Positions 1 to 5,075 of a stretch of 5,964 bases of DNA are shown one piece after another. Under the pieces are notes generated by a model, which did no database searches, was not told the origin of the DNA, and saw only the letters and a list, made by a program, of their open reading frames with translations. The first letter of the stretch is position 1. Each line of letters begins with the position of its first letter. The stretch is taken from assembly GCA_030044775.1 (NCBI GenBank), contig JASICF010000053.1, positions 1 to 5,964 of the forward strand, given 5' to 3'. The position numbers and the translations under genes were made by a program. Source of the stretch: Candidatus Sulfotelmatobacter sp. (GTDB taxonomy: Bacteria; Acidobacteriota; Terriglobia; Terriglobales; Acidobacteriaceae).

Positions 1-1411
1 TGTTCTGGTTGAGACCGGACTCGGCAGTAACGTCGCGAAATGTGCCATCGCGCTGGTTGCGCATCATAAAGTTCGGGGGACCATTTTCCGCATCGTGATA
101 AGGAACGGGATAGCGATATTGATCCGTTCCCTGGTAGTAGGAATAAAGGCAGAAATAAATGTCGAGCCAGCCGTCGCGGTCGTAATCGGCAACGGCCGCG
201 CCGGTGAAGGTTCCCTCGGGATCGGAGGCGAACTTGAAGGCATCGGGCTTGCGCTTGAATCTGCCGGCGCCCTGGTTCAGAAATAGCTGGGGACCACTCG
301 CAGTAACGATCACCGCGTCCTGATTTCCGTCGTTGTCGAAGTCGGCGAAGAGCGCGCAGGAAGTGTTGTCGAGAAGCCCAAGCCCCGATGCCTCCGTGAT
401 GTCCTCAAAAGTGCCGTCGCCGCGATTGCGATAGAGACGATTGGGAAGGCCGGCAGGCTGGCAAACGTAGAGATCGTCAAACCCGTCACTGTCGATATCG
501 GCTGCAGAGACGCCGTTATGTCCGTAAATATCGATGCCGGATGCGCCGTCGAGAACCGACCGCCAATCATCAACGCCGCGAAGCAACTGCGCGGCGTAAG
601 ACGGATTACCGGCGAGCGACGTGGCGGTAATATCCGCGAAAACGGGCGAGCGCGAACGGCTTTGGGTTTCCTCGATCGCGCGCCAGCGCAGTACGCGAAA
701 CTCGGCCTCAGACACCGCTATCCACTCGATGGACCAATTGCCCACGCGCTGCTCGCGATAGAAATCGCGCCCCTTGCCGACTAATTCGCAACGGATGCGC
801 GTTTGCAATCGCAGAGGAGACTGATCCGAGGATGCGGCTTCCACTTCGATGGCCGCGACCTGAAATTCCGCAGTCAGAAGTTCTGAAAAAACCGTAAGCA
901 ACGACTGCAACTCCTGAAGAAATGCATCCGGCCCAACCTCCGCGCGCGAGGTGAAGGTATTCCGATGCACCTCTATCACCGGCCCTGGACGCACAAGCCG
1001 CGACTCGGTCGGCCGCAAAGACGCACCCGAAAAATCATGGGCGAGAGACTTTGCGAATGGCGCAAGACTGAGCGGGAACTCAAGCAGGCCTGCCCTCCAT
1101 TCGGCCAAGGTCGCTGCAATTCGATCGTGATACTTTTCCGTGATGAAGTCGTCAAGCCCTGGCTTCGTCTTGAGTAAAAGCTCATCGAGCGGCCGCGGCG
1201 AGCGGTAATGAGGATGGAAGCAAAACTCACCATTGGGAGAAAGTTGAAACTGGGAATGGAAAGCAGGTTCGCGGGCAATCGATGCAATAGCGAACCGGCC
1301 AAGCTTGGCGGGAAGCATCGCAGCTGAGGCTCCCTGACAGCAGCGCGCGAGAAAGTCACGGCGGCCCGGGCTGGACGGCTCAGAGCCGATCTGCGGATGT
1401 TTTCTTTTCAC
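1..1411 (-). CDS. Tat-exported CRTAC1-like FG-GAP/VCBS repeat protein, 3' end beyond window
   Basis: This is an open frame of 470 codons with no stop, continuing past the left edge. Translation probably starts at GTG 1411; an in-frame TAA lies nine codons upstream, and AGGATC about 12 nt before the GTG is a weak ribosome site. Residues 16-23 (GRRDFLAR) form a twin-arginine motif followed by an alanine-rich stretch, so Tat export is likely. Residues 55-255 match no domain I recognise. From about residue 300 FG-GAP/VCBS blades begin, with calcium-loop motifs DIDSDGFDD (305-313), DFDNDGNQD (357-365) and DYDRDGWLD (409-417). Between them lie 'RNRGDGTFEDITEASGL'-type segments (about 328-344 and 451-467), typical of CRTAC1/UnbV proteins. 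Such proteins form extracellular beta-propellers thought to mediate binding or adhesion; the ligand is unknown here. An ASPIC/UnbV C-terminal domain may follow outside the window. Family call is firm, function is not. Confidence 0.9.
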   Translation of the reverse strand, partial: MKRKHPQIGSEPSSPGRRDFLARCCQGASAAMLPAKLGRFAIASIAREPAFHSQFQLSPNGEFCFHPHYRSPRPLDELLLKTKPGLDDFITEKYHDRIAATLAEWRAGLLEFPLSLAPFAKSLAHDFSGASLRPTESRLVRPGPVIEVHRNTFTSRAEVGPDAFLQELQSLLTVFSELLTAEFQVAAIEVEAASSDQSPLRLQTRIRCELVGKGRDFYREQRVGNWSIEWIAVSEAEFRVLRWRAIEETQSRSRSPVFADITATSLAGNPSYAAQLLRGVDDWRSVLDGASGIDIYGHNGVSAADIDSDGFDDLYVCQPAGLPNRLYRNRGDGTFEDITEASGLGLLDNTSCALFADFDNDGNQDAVIVTASGPQLFLNQGAGRFKRKPDAFKFASDPEGTFTGAAVADYDRDGWLDIYFCLYSYYQGTDQYRYPVPYHDAENGPPNFMMRNQRDGTFRDVTAESGLNQN

Positions 1412-1515
1412 TTTGGGCAGAGTGATCCTACCGCATTACACCGCATCAAATCGAACGGCCAGTCGGGTAGGGAACGGTTCACGTTGCCGCATGCGATCTG
1501 TGCTTAAATGATGCC

Positions 1516-1773
1516 ATGTTTGCCCGCAAAATCCGTGCGGAATATGTCGACCGCGGCAGGGCGGTTCTTTGTCCTCTGAAATGGCTCGACAGCTTTTCGA
1601 TGCGCAACTTCACCAACGCCAGTGTGTTCGATGATACAGTGCCGGTGGGTGACGGGCTGATGGAGATTGGAACCAACGTCCCGTTAGAGCAGCTTCGGGA
1701 GGCGATGGAAGATTGGTTCCGGCGAAAAAGTTATCTGCCCAAGGACTCGAAATTGTCACTGGAAGAGCTATAG
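1516..1773 (+). CDS. hypothetical protein, 85 aa
   Basis: I do not recognise this protein. It is 85 residues with no signal peptide or membrane segment. The N-terminal half is mixed (MFARKIRAEYVDRG, then a single Cys at 19). The C-terminal part (about 53-85) is charged and probably helical, including LEQLREAMEDWFRR, and ends in an acidic LSLEEL tail. ATG 1516 is the only ATG in frame after the TAG at 1468. No clear Shine-Dalgarno sequence precedes it, so the start is uncertain or the message may be leaderless. Third codon positions favour G/C and the amino-acid mix looks natural, which argues for a real gene; the opposite-strand ORF over the same bases (1479-1676) has a less protein-like composition. 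It is divergent from the FG-GAP gene across a 104-bp gap. Confidence 0.5.
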   Translation: MFARKIRAEYVDRGRAVLCPLKWLDSFSMRNFTNASVFDDTVPVGDGLMEIGTNVPLEQLREAMEDWFRRKSYLPKDSKLSLEEL

Positions 1774-1779
1774 CGGCCG

Positions 1780-1929
1780 ATGGAAACTACAGACAAGGTT
1801 AAGAATTACCGGGCGAATCGAGGAACGATGAGGTTCGAAAGCGGTACGGTGAATTCCGGCGAGACCTACAGCAAAACACTGAATCGGTGTTGGCCGGTGG
1901 AAATGAAGTTTCGAAAACCCTCTATTTAG
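1780..1929 (+). CDS. possible small ORF, 49 aa, doubtful
   Basis: ATG 1780 opens a 49-codon frame that ends at TAG 1927, starting 6 bp after the stop of the preceding gene, so translation could be coupled. The product would begin METTDKVKNYRANRG and be basic and polar, with one Cys and no membrane segment. No Shine-Dalgarno sequence is visible and the composition is unremarkable. I recognise no family. It may be chance; it is listed because it is the only sizeable plus-strand frame in the 250-bp gap between the two hypothetical genes. Confidence 0.18.
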   Translation: METTDKVKNYRANRGTMRFESGTVNSGETYSKTLNRCWPVEMKFRKPSI

Positions 1930-2012
1930 CTAGAGCATCCGACTTTGGTGTCGGCGTAATTTGCGAAGGTTAGCGTTCTTTGGATGGTCGATTGCTAAGT
2001 GAAAATGATTGC

Positions 2013-2018
2013 GAGGTG
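2013..2018 (+). promoter_or_regulatory. ribosome binding site fixing the start at 2024
   Basis: GAGGTG lies 5 nt before ATG 2024. It favours that ATG over the in-frame TTG at 2009, which lies upstream of the site and has no comparable sequence of its own. Confidence 0.6.
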
Positions 2019-2023
2019 CGATC

Positions 2024-2290
2024 ATGAAATATCGGCTGCCGTCGTTCTCCTTATCAGGTTTCCGCGGAACAAAGAGGGATTCTCTGCAAAAGAATTACCT
2101 GCCAACTCCTTCCTCTGACTGGAAGGACTCCGAATTCTTCCGTTCCTGGATGGTGTATGAGTTTGATCTGGAGGGGTCGCGCTCCAGCGGGCGCATCAAT
2201 TGGAACGCGTTGCTGGGACTGTCGCTGGCCTTCAGCATTGGCGCGGGCTTCTGGACAGCTGCCGGGCTGTTGATCGCCTACCTCTGGTAA
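2024..2290 (+). CDS. small membrane protein with C-terminal anchor, 88 aa
   Basis: I do not recognise a family. The 88-residue product has a polar N-terminal region of about 60 residues, with basic residues early (K2, R4, R14, K17, R18) and an aromatic, acidic middle (DWKDSEFFRSWMVYEFDLE, 32-50). One hydrophobic segment (about 61-87, NALLGLSLAFSIGAGFWTAA onward) runs to the C-terminus, ending AYLW. It therefore looks like a tail-anchored inner-membrane protein with a cytoplasmic N-terminal domain; this topology is inferred from hydrophobicity and charge. There is no cleavable signal peptide. The start is set by GAGGTG 5 nt upstream. The gene converges on apt across a 50-bp gap and has no obvious functional link to it. 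Confidence 0.65.
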   Translation: MKYRLPSFSLSGFRGTKRDSLQKNYLPTPSSDWKDSEFFRSWMVYEFDLEGSRSSGRINWNALLGLSLAFSIGAGFWTAAGLLIAYLW

Positions 2291-2292
2291 TA

Positions 2293-2318
2293 GGTGTTTT
2301 GGGCTACCAAGATGCACC
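2293..2318. terminator. weak hairpin between converging genes
   Basis: GGTG (2293-2296) can pair with CACC (2315-2318), and TTGG (2299-2302) with CCAA (2307-2310) around a GCTA loop, with unpaired bases between the stems. It lies just past the stop of the 88-aa gene and 23 bp past the end of apt on the other strand. No run of T follows on either strand, so a role as a bidirectional terminator is only a guess. Confidence 0.2.
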
Positions 2319-2340
2319 CTGCAATTCGCGGTTGCGTCGC

Positions 2341-2883
2341 CTACTGCGAATAGTGCAACAGCGACATCACGTTGTATCCCTTTAAGCGCTCCCGCCCATG
2401 AAGAAAATCCAGTTCCACAACAAAACCGAGGCCGGCAATTTCCGCTCCGAGTGAGCTGGCCAGTTTGGCGGTGGCTTCGGCGGTGCCTCCGGTCGCGAGC
2501 AGATCGTCGACGATGAGCACTTTCTGGCCTTTCTGAATAGCGTCCTTGTGCATCTCGAGAGAGTTCGTGCCGTACTCGAGAGCGTAATCGAACTTCACGG
2601 TTTCGGCAGGGAGCTTTCCCACCTTGCGCACGGGGACGAATCCGGCATTCAGACGATAGGCAAGGGCGGGTGCAAAGATAAAACCACGGGCTTCCATACC
2701 GAGCACGAGATCGACCTTCTGATCGACGTATTGCTCCGAGAGGCGGTCGACGAGCGTGGCGAAACCAACTTTGTCTTTCAACAAAGTGGTGATGTCGTAA
2801 AAGAGAATTCCTTTTTTCGGGAAATCGGGAACCTCGCGGATCAGGGATTTCAGCTGAACTTCGTCAAGCCTTGATCTGGACAA
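2341..2883 (-). CDS. apt: adenine phosphoribosyltransferase
   Basis: Apt makes AMP and pyrophosphate from adenine and PRPP in cytoplasmic purine salvage. The 180-residue product has the usual length and aligns from end to end with bacterial Apt: PDFPKKGILFYDIT (19-32), the EARGFIFAPALA segment (64-75), RKVGKLPAET (86-95), LEYGT (102-106), and the PRPP-binding loop VLIVDDLLATGGT (122-134) with its paired aspartates. TTG 2883 is the chosen start: AAGGAG lies 9 nt upstream, and it gives an N-terminus of normal length. The same frame stays open back to an ATG at 3048, but that would add 55 residues translated from inside the acylphosphatase gene. The start lies 1 bp beyond the acylphosphatase stop, so the two are probably translationally coupled in one operon. 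Only the start codon is unusual. Confidence 0.95.
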   Translation of the reverse strand: MSRSRLDEVQLKSLIREVPDFPKKGILFYDITTLLKDKVGFATLVDRLSEQYVDQKVDLVLGMEARGFIFAPALAYRLNAGFVPVRKVGKLPAETVKFDYALEYGTNSLEMHKDAIQKGQKVLIVDDLLATGGTAEATAKLASSLGAEIAGLGFVVELDFLHGRERLKGYNVMSLLHYSQ

Positions 2884-2884
2884 G

Positions 2885-3184
2885 CTACCATGCTCCTTCG
2901 ATGCGAAATGAACTGAGATTTGCAGACGGCCGGACATCGGAGACTTCCACGCCGTCGACTCGCGCTGCGCGAGGGCCCTGGCGCAGGCGGGAATGCAATC
3001 CGGAAAGCTGATCGCTGGTTCCCTGGGCCAGGACTTCGACCGTTCCATCGGCGTTGTTGCGCACCCAGCCCGAAATGCCGAGCATGTGGGCCTCGCGCTC
3101 GACGAACCAGCGAAAGCCTACGCCCTGCACTCGGCCGCGGACCAGAAACCGGCGCGCCTCAATCGTTTTCTCTGTGGAGGTCAT
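2885..3184 (-). CDS. acyP: acylphosphatase
   Basis: This small cytoplasmic enzyme hydrolyses carboxyl-phosphate bonds, as in acetyl phosphate or 1,3-bisphosphoglycerate. The 99-residue product is close to the family length (about 90). It carries both signatures: GRVQGVGFRWF (17-27), with the phosphate-binding loop and catalytic Arg25, and GWVRNNADGTVEV (39-51), with catalytic Asn43. The 18-residue spacing of Arg and Asn is that of known acylphosphatases. The start ATG 3184 overlaps the stop of the GNAT gene as ATGA, which points to translational coupling; the ribosome site of its own is weak. It is the middle gene of a GNAT-acyP-apt set. A metabolic link between the three is not evident, and the association may simply be positional. 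Confidence 0.94.
   Translation of the reverse strand: MTSTEKTIEARRFLVRGRVQGVGFRWFVEREAHMLGISGWVRNNADGTVEVLAQGTSDQLSGLHSRLRQGPRAARVDGVEVSDVRPSANLSSFRIEGAW
2893..2898 (-). promoter_or_regulatory. ribosome binding site for apt
   Basis: On the minus strand AAGGAG sits 9 nt before TTG 2883, inside the last codons of the acylphosphatase gene. An ATG lies only 1 nt after it but is in another frame and meets TGA after 13 codons. The site therefore supports the TTG start. Confidence 0.6.
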
Positions 3185-3705
3185 AACCTGTCATTATGGG
3201 CAGAGGATCGGCTTCGCGAATGCGAAGTTGATAGGTGGTTCATGGAAGATTTCCCCTCATGCCGCATAAATTTGAGATAAAAGATTTCTGGATCGCCGTC
3301 GTCGAGCCCTCGAACCTGCCCAGCCAGCTTGTACCCCATTTTTTCAAGCAGCCTCCGCATTGGCAGATTGCTCCTGTTCGTCGATGTGAAGAGCTTTTCA
3401 TGTGTGCAGATGCTCTCGATTTGAGAGATCAGTAGAGCCGCAAGTCCTCGGCCGCGTTCGGCGGGGTCGAGATATACGAGCGACATGAACGCTTGATGAA
3501 AGAAAAGCGAGTAGTCAATGATTCCATAACCAATGGGATGGGCGTCTTTTACCAAAACCCAGCATGCGCCTGCGGAAATTGCGCATTTTATCTGCGCAAC
3601 GCGAGCGCTGTCTGCTTGCGCGACATGATCGAATCTGACAATGGAATCAAGATCCTCCGGTTCGGCCAACCTGACCTTGATCTCGGATTTTCCGTTTCGG
3701 CTCAT
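3181..3705 (-). CDS. GNAT-family N-acetyltransferase
   Basis: GNAT enzymes transfer an acetyl group from acetyl-CoA to an amine; the substrate cannot be read from the sequence. The 174-residue protein opens with IKVRLAEPEDLDSIVRFD (9-26), the usual first strand and helix. Motif A lies at 76-97, with the pyrophosphate-binding R84-x-x-G87-x-A89 in ERGRGLAALL. The C-terminal CoA region follows, with STNRSNLPMRRLLEKMGYK (108-126). The catalytic fold ends near residue 147; residues 148-174 form a polar tail rich in Ser, His and Arg that is not part of a normal GNAT domain. ATG 3705 is used; a purine run GAGA lies about 10 nt upstream. The stop overlaps the acylphosphatase start by 4 bp, so this is probably the first gene of a three-gene operon ending in apt. 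Confidence 0.9.
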   Translation of the reverse strand: MSRNGKSEIKVRLAEPEDLDSIVRFDHVAQADSARVAQIKCAISAGACWVLVKDAHPIGYGIIDYSLFFHQAFMSLVYLDPAERGRGLAALLISQIESICTHEKLFTSTNRSNLPMRRLLEKMGYKLAGQVRGLDDGDPEIFYLKFMRHEGKSSMNHLSTSHSRSRSSAHNDRL

Positions 3706-3724
3706 ATTGTGAAAATCTCTCAGA

Positions 3725-3754
3725 ATTATGAGTCCGTCGAGAATGCCTCGTCAG
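3725..3754 (-). promoter_or_regulatory. candidate sigma70-type promoter for the GNAT-acyP-apt operon
   Basis: On the minus strand CTGACG (3754-3749, four of six matches to TTGACA) and CATAAT (3730-3725, five of six matches to TATAAT) are separated by 18 bp. Transcription would begin near 3718, leaving a leader of about a dozen bases before ATG 3705. Position and spacing are good and the -35 box is weak. Found by eye only. Confidence 0.33.
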
Positions 3755-3773
3755 AGCGCGAGCCACCGCAGAG

Positions 3774-3825
3774 ATCCTTCGACTCCGTGAAAACCTCGCT
3801 TGCGGGGTTCTCGCTGGCTCAGGAT
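3774..3825 (-). repeat. intergenic palindromic element, copy 1, downstream of efp
   Basis: The element is bounded by ATCCT (3774-3778) and AGGAT (3821-3825). An inner hairpin is made by AACCTCGC (3792-3799) and GCGGGGTT (3802-3809) around a 2-base spacer, with one G-U pair. Read on the minus strand it begins TCCTGAGC and ends CGAAGGA, the same ends as the element at 4458-4485. It starts 13 bp after the efp stop codon, so in the efp transcript it would form a long stem that could end transcription or protect the 3' end. No T-run follows, so a classical intrinsic terminator is not shown. It looks like a REP-type dispersed repeat. Confidence 0.5.
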
Positions 3826-3838
3826 GACAAATTGAATC

Positions 3839-4399
3839 TTACGCTCGCGAAAGGTACACGCCTTCGGCCGTATCCACTTTGATCTTCTCGCCCTCATTGA
3901 TAAATGGAGGGACTTGGACGACCAGCCCGGTTTCGGTTTTCGCCGGCTTGGTGACGCTCGACGCGGTTGCAGTCTTGAGCCCAGGCTCGGTTTCGATCAC
4001 TGTCAATTCAACGGTCTGCGGCAGTTCGATGCCGACCGCCTTGCCATCGAAAAACTCGACTTTGATTTCCAGGTTGGCAATCAGGTAGTCGACGGCATCA
4101 CCGAGGGTATCTTTGGTCAAGTGGGTTTGCTCGTAATTCGTCGTATCCATGAAGTAGTAGTTATCGCCATCGGCGTAGAGAAACTGCATTTCAACTTCGT
4201 CGACGTTGATCTTCTCGATGGGATCGGGCGAACGAAAGCGGTGCTCGAACATGGCGCCGGTACGCAGGTTCCTCAGTTTGGCTTGAATAAAAGCCCGCAG
4301 ATTGCCGGGCGTGCGGTGCTCGACGCTGAACACAGAGTGCAGATCATTATTGTGCTTGATGATCATGCCAGGACGCAGCTGGGTGGCAGGGATCGACAT
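3839..4399 (-). CDS. efp: translation elongation factor P
   Basis: EF-P binds stalled ribosomes between the P and E sites and promotes peptide bonds at polyproline stretches. The 186-residue product has the normal length and three-barrel layout. The KOW-like domain (1-63) contains QLRPGMIIKHNN and KLRNLRTGA. The OB domain (about 67-128) contains MQFLYADGDNYYFMDTTNYEQ. The C-terminal domain has the signature VELTVIETEPGLK and ends GEKIKVDTAEGVYLSRA. At the tip loop, HRTPGNLRAF (28-37) aligns without gaps to VKPGKGAAF-type loops, putting Asn33 where Lys or Arg is modified in studied EF-Ps. The ATG at 4399 is the only sensible start, because TAG lies four codons upstream in frame. The best ribosome site, AAGGAG, is unusually far away (13 nt). 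The gene is followed by 133 bp holding a hairpin element, so it is probably transcribed separately from the GNAT set. Confidence 0.96.
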   Translation of the reverse strand: MSIPATQLRPGMIIKHNNDLHSVFSVEHRTPGNLRAFIQAKLRNLRTGAMFEHRFRSPDPIEKINVDEVEMQFLYADGDNYYFMDTTNYEQTHLTKDTLGDAVDYLIANLEIKVEFFDGKAVGIELPQTVELTVIETEPGLKTATASSVTKPAKTETGLVVQVPPFINEGEKIKVDTAEGVYLSRA

Positions 4400-4456
4400 G
4401 GGTTGGGACTATCTCCTTCGAAATAGGGCAGTTTGCTGAGGCGGCGGGAGGAGCTT

Positions 4457-4486
4457 GTCCTGAGCGAGCGAAGCGCGCCGAAGGAC
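4457..4486 (+). repeat. intergenic palindromic element, copy 2, upstream of efp
   Basis: GTCCT (4457-4461) and AGGAC (4482-4486) form the outer stem around a GC-rich centre that repeats GCGA/GCG units. The ends TCCTGAGC (4458-4465) and CGAAGGA (4479-4485) match those of the element at 3775-3824, in the opposite orientation. It lies between the divergent efp and ytxH genes, 57 bp upstream of the efp start. If efp transcription begins further out, for example after the -10-like GATAAT at 4503-4498 on the minus strand, this hairpin would be in the efp leader RNA. No protein-coding frame here is convincing. Confidence 0.5.
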
Positions 4487-4549
4487 GGGCAGGCCACATT
4501 ATCCGCCGCACAAGGGCAAAAAATTATTTTACACTCACGCACCGGGAAA

Positions 4550-4579
4550 GGAAACCTTTCGACGCCTGCATTTGTCATA
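4550..4579 (+). promoter_or_regulatory. candidate promoter for ytxH, possibly ECF-sigma type
   Basis: GGAAACC (4550-4556) and TGTCATA (4573-4579) are 16 bp apart, resembling the GGAAC...CGTC pattern of ECF sigma factors. A sigma70-like CATAAT (4576-4581) overlaps the second box but has no good -35 partner. GAAAGG (4546-4551) and CCTTTC (4555-4560) also form a small inverted repeat over the first box, which could be an operator or coincidence. The start of ytxH is about 100 bp downstream. Weak evidence, by eye only. Confidence 0.2.
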
Positions 4580-4680
4580 ATGCGGCGGAATCGTCCAACC
4601 GGCGAACGCTCGCTTCTATGCCGGCAAGCGACTAAGATGTGGAACGAAGAGCCACAAGACTACGATCAAGAGAGGTCACT

Positions 4681-4995
4681 ATGCGTTTTGGAAATTATGA
4701 ATCCTCGGAAGGAACGAACATCGGTACTGCGATCACCTTTTTGCTGATTGGACTGGGAATCGGGGCGCTGACAGCCCTTGCCTTTGCGCCCAAAAGCGGC
4801 AAACAACTGCGCAAGGATTTCAAGCGCGGCTACGACGACGCCAGAGACACGCTGCAGGACTGGACCGAAGAAGCGAAAGACAAGGTACGAGATGCGACAG
4901 ACCGCGTGCGCGAGGCGGCCGAGCGCGGGGCAGAAATGGCGGAAGAAATACGAGGCAAAGTGGAACCGCTCCGCAAGATCATCAACCGCGGATAA
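4681..4995 (+). CDS. YtxH-domain small membrane protein
   Basis: The 104-residue product has the layout of the YtxH family, small proteins that are often stress-induced and whose biochemical role is unknown. A short polar N-terminus (1-13) precedes one membrane segment (about 14-36, IGTAITFLLIGLGIGALTAL) and the family signature FAPKSGKQLRKDFK (35-48). A long, highly charged amphipathic helix follows (about 49-98), with repeated EEAKDKV, DRVREAAERG and AEEIRGKV units likely to form a coiled coil or lie on the membrane. ATG 4681 is chosen because AGAGG (4671-4675) lies 5 nt upstream; an in-frame GTG at 4639 would add 14 basic residues and has no better site. It stands alone, divergent from efp, and is closed by an intrinsic terminator. 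ytxH is a family label only. Confidence 0.88.
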   Translation: MRFGNYESSEGTNIGTAITFLLIGLGIGALTALAFAPKSGKQLRKDFKRGYDDARDTLQDWTEEAKDKVRDATDRVREAAERGAEMAEEIRGKVEPLRKIINRG

Positions 4996-5041
4996 AAACC
5001 ATATTGTCGAGCGTTAGAACGATACTTGGCGCGGGCCGCAG

Positions 5042-5075
5042 ATCCGCCGCGAGAATTCGCGGTGGATTTGTTTTT
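5042..5075 (+). terminator. intrinsic terminator of the ytxH-like gene
   Basis: ATCCGCCGCGA (5042-5052) pairs with TCGCGGTGGAT (5057-5067) over 11 bp with one G-U pair and a GAAT loop. It is followed at once by a T-rich tract (5067-5075, nine bases with a single G). This is a strong Rho-independent terminator on the plus strand, 47 bp after the ytxH-like stop. The last T residues overlap the stop codon of the converging TMEM175 gene. Confidence 0.85.

Noticed and set aside
976..1359. 127-codon minus-strand ORF
   Set aside because: It overlaps the FG-GAP protein's N-terminal region in another frame of the same strand. Its product is rich in Ser, Arg and Pro and resembles no family, whereas the frame used carries the Tat and calcium-loop motifs.
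1927..1954. tRNA-like fragment TAGCTAGAGCATCCGAC... with a CCGAC/GTCGG stem
   Set aside because: The stem loop has six rather than seven bases, and there is no T-arm GGTTCGA or acceptor stem, so a tRNA gene or attachment-site remnant is not supported.
1939..1954. hairpin as terminator of the small ORFs
   Set aside because: A 5-bp stem with no following T-run is too weak.
2548..2874. 108-codon plus-strand ORF
   Set aside because: Antisense to apt, with no recognisable motif.
2884..3048. N-terminal extension of apt to ATG 3048
   Set aside because: It would lie inside the acylphosphatase gene, and the added 55 residues have no counterpart in Apt proteins.
3914..4426. 170-codon plus-strand ORF
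   Set aside because: It is entirely antisense to efp, which is unmistakable; the long open frame reflects efp codon bias.
4639..4680. GTG 4639 start for the YtxH protein
   Set aside because: ATG 4681 has AGAGG at a good distance and yields the usual short N-terminus; the extension is basic and unlike the family.
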